Of a stretch of DNA of 8,490 bases, positions 8,201-8,490 are shown in pieces. The first letter of the stretch is position 1. Every line of letters starts with the position of its first letter. Position numbers and translations under genes: made by a program. The notes beneath the pieces are model-generated. The model ran no database searches. It had not been told where the DNA came from and saw only the letters and a program-made list of their open reading frames with translations. Origin of the DNA: Pontiella sp. Lineage in GTDB: Bacteria; Verrucomicrobiota; Kiritimatiellia; Kiritimatiellales; Pontiellaceae. Location of the stretch: assembly GCA_029935255.1 (NCBI GenBank), contig JAOZKS010000098.1:1-8490 (forward strand), read 5' to 3'.

Positions 8201-8490
8201 TGGGCATCATCGACGAATACCGCAGCAAATTCACTGAATCCAGAGCCGACAAGGATCGTTCGATTGATCGCGCCGGCAGTGGTGAGGAACTGGATGCGGG
8301 TATCGTGAAATCCGTGAAGGTCTACATTGCTGAGAAGAAGAAACTTTCTGTTGGTGATAAAATGGCCGGACGCCATGGTAACAAAGGGGTGATTTCTCGG
8401 ATTCTTGCCGAGGAGGAAATGCCCTTTCTACCGGACGGAACTCCTGTCGATATCGTACTGAACCCATTGGGCGTACCTTCGCGTATGAAC
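5296..8490 (+). CDS. rpoB: RNA polymerase beta subunit, N-terminal 1065 residues (3' truncated by window)
   Basis: This is the large catalytic subunit of RNA polymerase. The frame runs without a stop to the window edge. I read 1065 codons; roughly 250-300 more are expected. Landmarks are [17 protein letters not shown] (fork/lobe region), the rifampicin pocket [20 protein letters not shown] at residues 445-464 running on to L469, [22 protein letters not shown] (748-755), and [12 protein letters not shown] (1020-1031) with Lys1022 and Lys1030 corresponding to E. coli Lys1065 and Lys1073. It ends at [10 protein letters not shown]. All the main rifampicin-contact residues (S, Q, D, H, R, S, L types) are wild type, so a sensitive enzyme is expected; the one change, Thr454 for Asn518, is mild. 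Offsets to E. coli suggest the first lineage insertion is missing or reduced. The charged helical insertion before [12 protein letters not shown] (about 870-1005) is present. AAGGTG at 5286-5291 precedes the ATG. rpoC presumably follows. Confidence 0.98.
   Translation, partial: [1065 protein letters not shown]
6628..6702 (+). other. rpoB: Rifampicin-resistance-determining region of rpoB
   Basis: Residues 445-469 correspond to E. coli RpoB 509-533. Positions equivalent to Ser512, Gln513, Asp516, His526, Arg529, Ser531 and Leu533 are all the sensitive wild-type residues. Differences from E. coli are Thr for Asn518, Leu for Ile524 and Leu for Ile530, none a recognised high-level resistance change as far as I know. 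Confidence 0.85.

Noticed and set aside
7702..8376. A 224-residue open frame on the - strand inside rpoB
   Set aside because: It is the antisense of conserved RpoB sequence, including the region just before [12 protein letters not shown], and has no signals of its own.

Overview
The window is a conserved core bacterial locus for translation and transcription. All genes are on the + strand, in the order: 3' end of thrC, tRNA-Thr(GGU), tuf, rpmG, tRNA-Trp(CCA), secE, nusG, rplK, rplA, rplJ, rplL, and the first 1065 codons of rpoB. This is the ancestral 'tRNA-Thr-tuf-tRNA-Trp-secE-nusG-rplKAJL-rpoB' arrangement of many phyla. The presence of rpmG, the encoded CCA ends and the RpoB insertion pattern would fit a Gram-negative, possibly PVC-group (Verrucomicrobiota/Kiritimatiellota-like) bacterium. 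That placement is an impression from protein similarity recalled from memory and is low confidence.

Layout. Positions 3-257 hold the C-terminus of threonine synthase, probably the end of a separate upstream transcription unit. Positions 258-580 are non-coding and hold a good sigma70-type promoter (TTGACA at 418-423). A long imperfect hairpin (451-485) starts about where the transcript would begin. From 581 to the window end the genes are tightly packed. tRNA-Thr and tRNA-Trp sit inside the message, and rplK and rplA abut with no gap. The only sizeable internal gap (5181-5295, before rpoB) holds two tandem hairpins that share an exact 11-nt repeat.

The genes work together. EF-Tu delivers aminoacyl-tRNA to the ribosome, whose stalk is L11/L10/L12 and whose E-site arm is L1. 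L33 is another 50S protein. SecE is a subunit of the protein-export channel. NusG and RpoB couple and carry out transcription.

The most unusual feature is in tuf. Domains 2 and 3 and most nucleotide-binding motifs are canonical, but switch I of the G domain is rewritten. The near-universal RGITI motif reads KIMTI, the segment before it is unrecognisable and about five residues longer than usual, and several other usually conserved G-domain positions are changed. Everything else looks like an ordinary, intact housekeeping operon. I see no mobile element, CRISPR array or phage gene, and no new multi-gene system.
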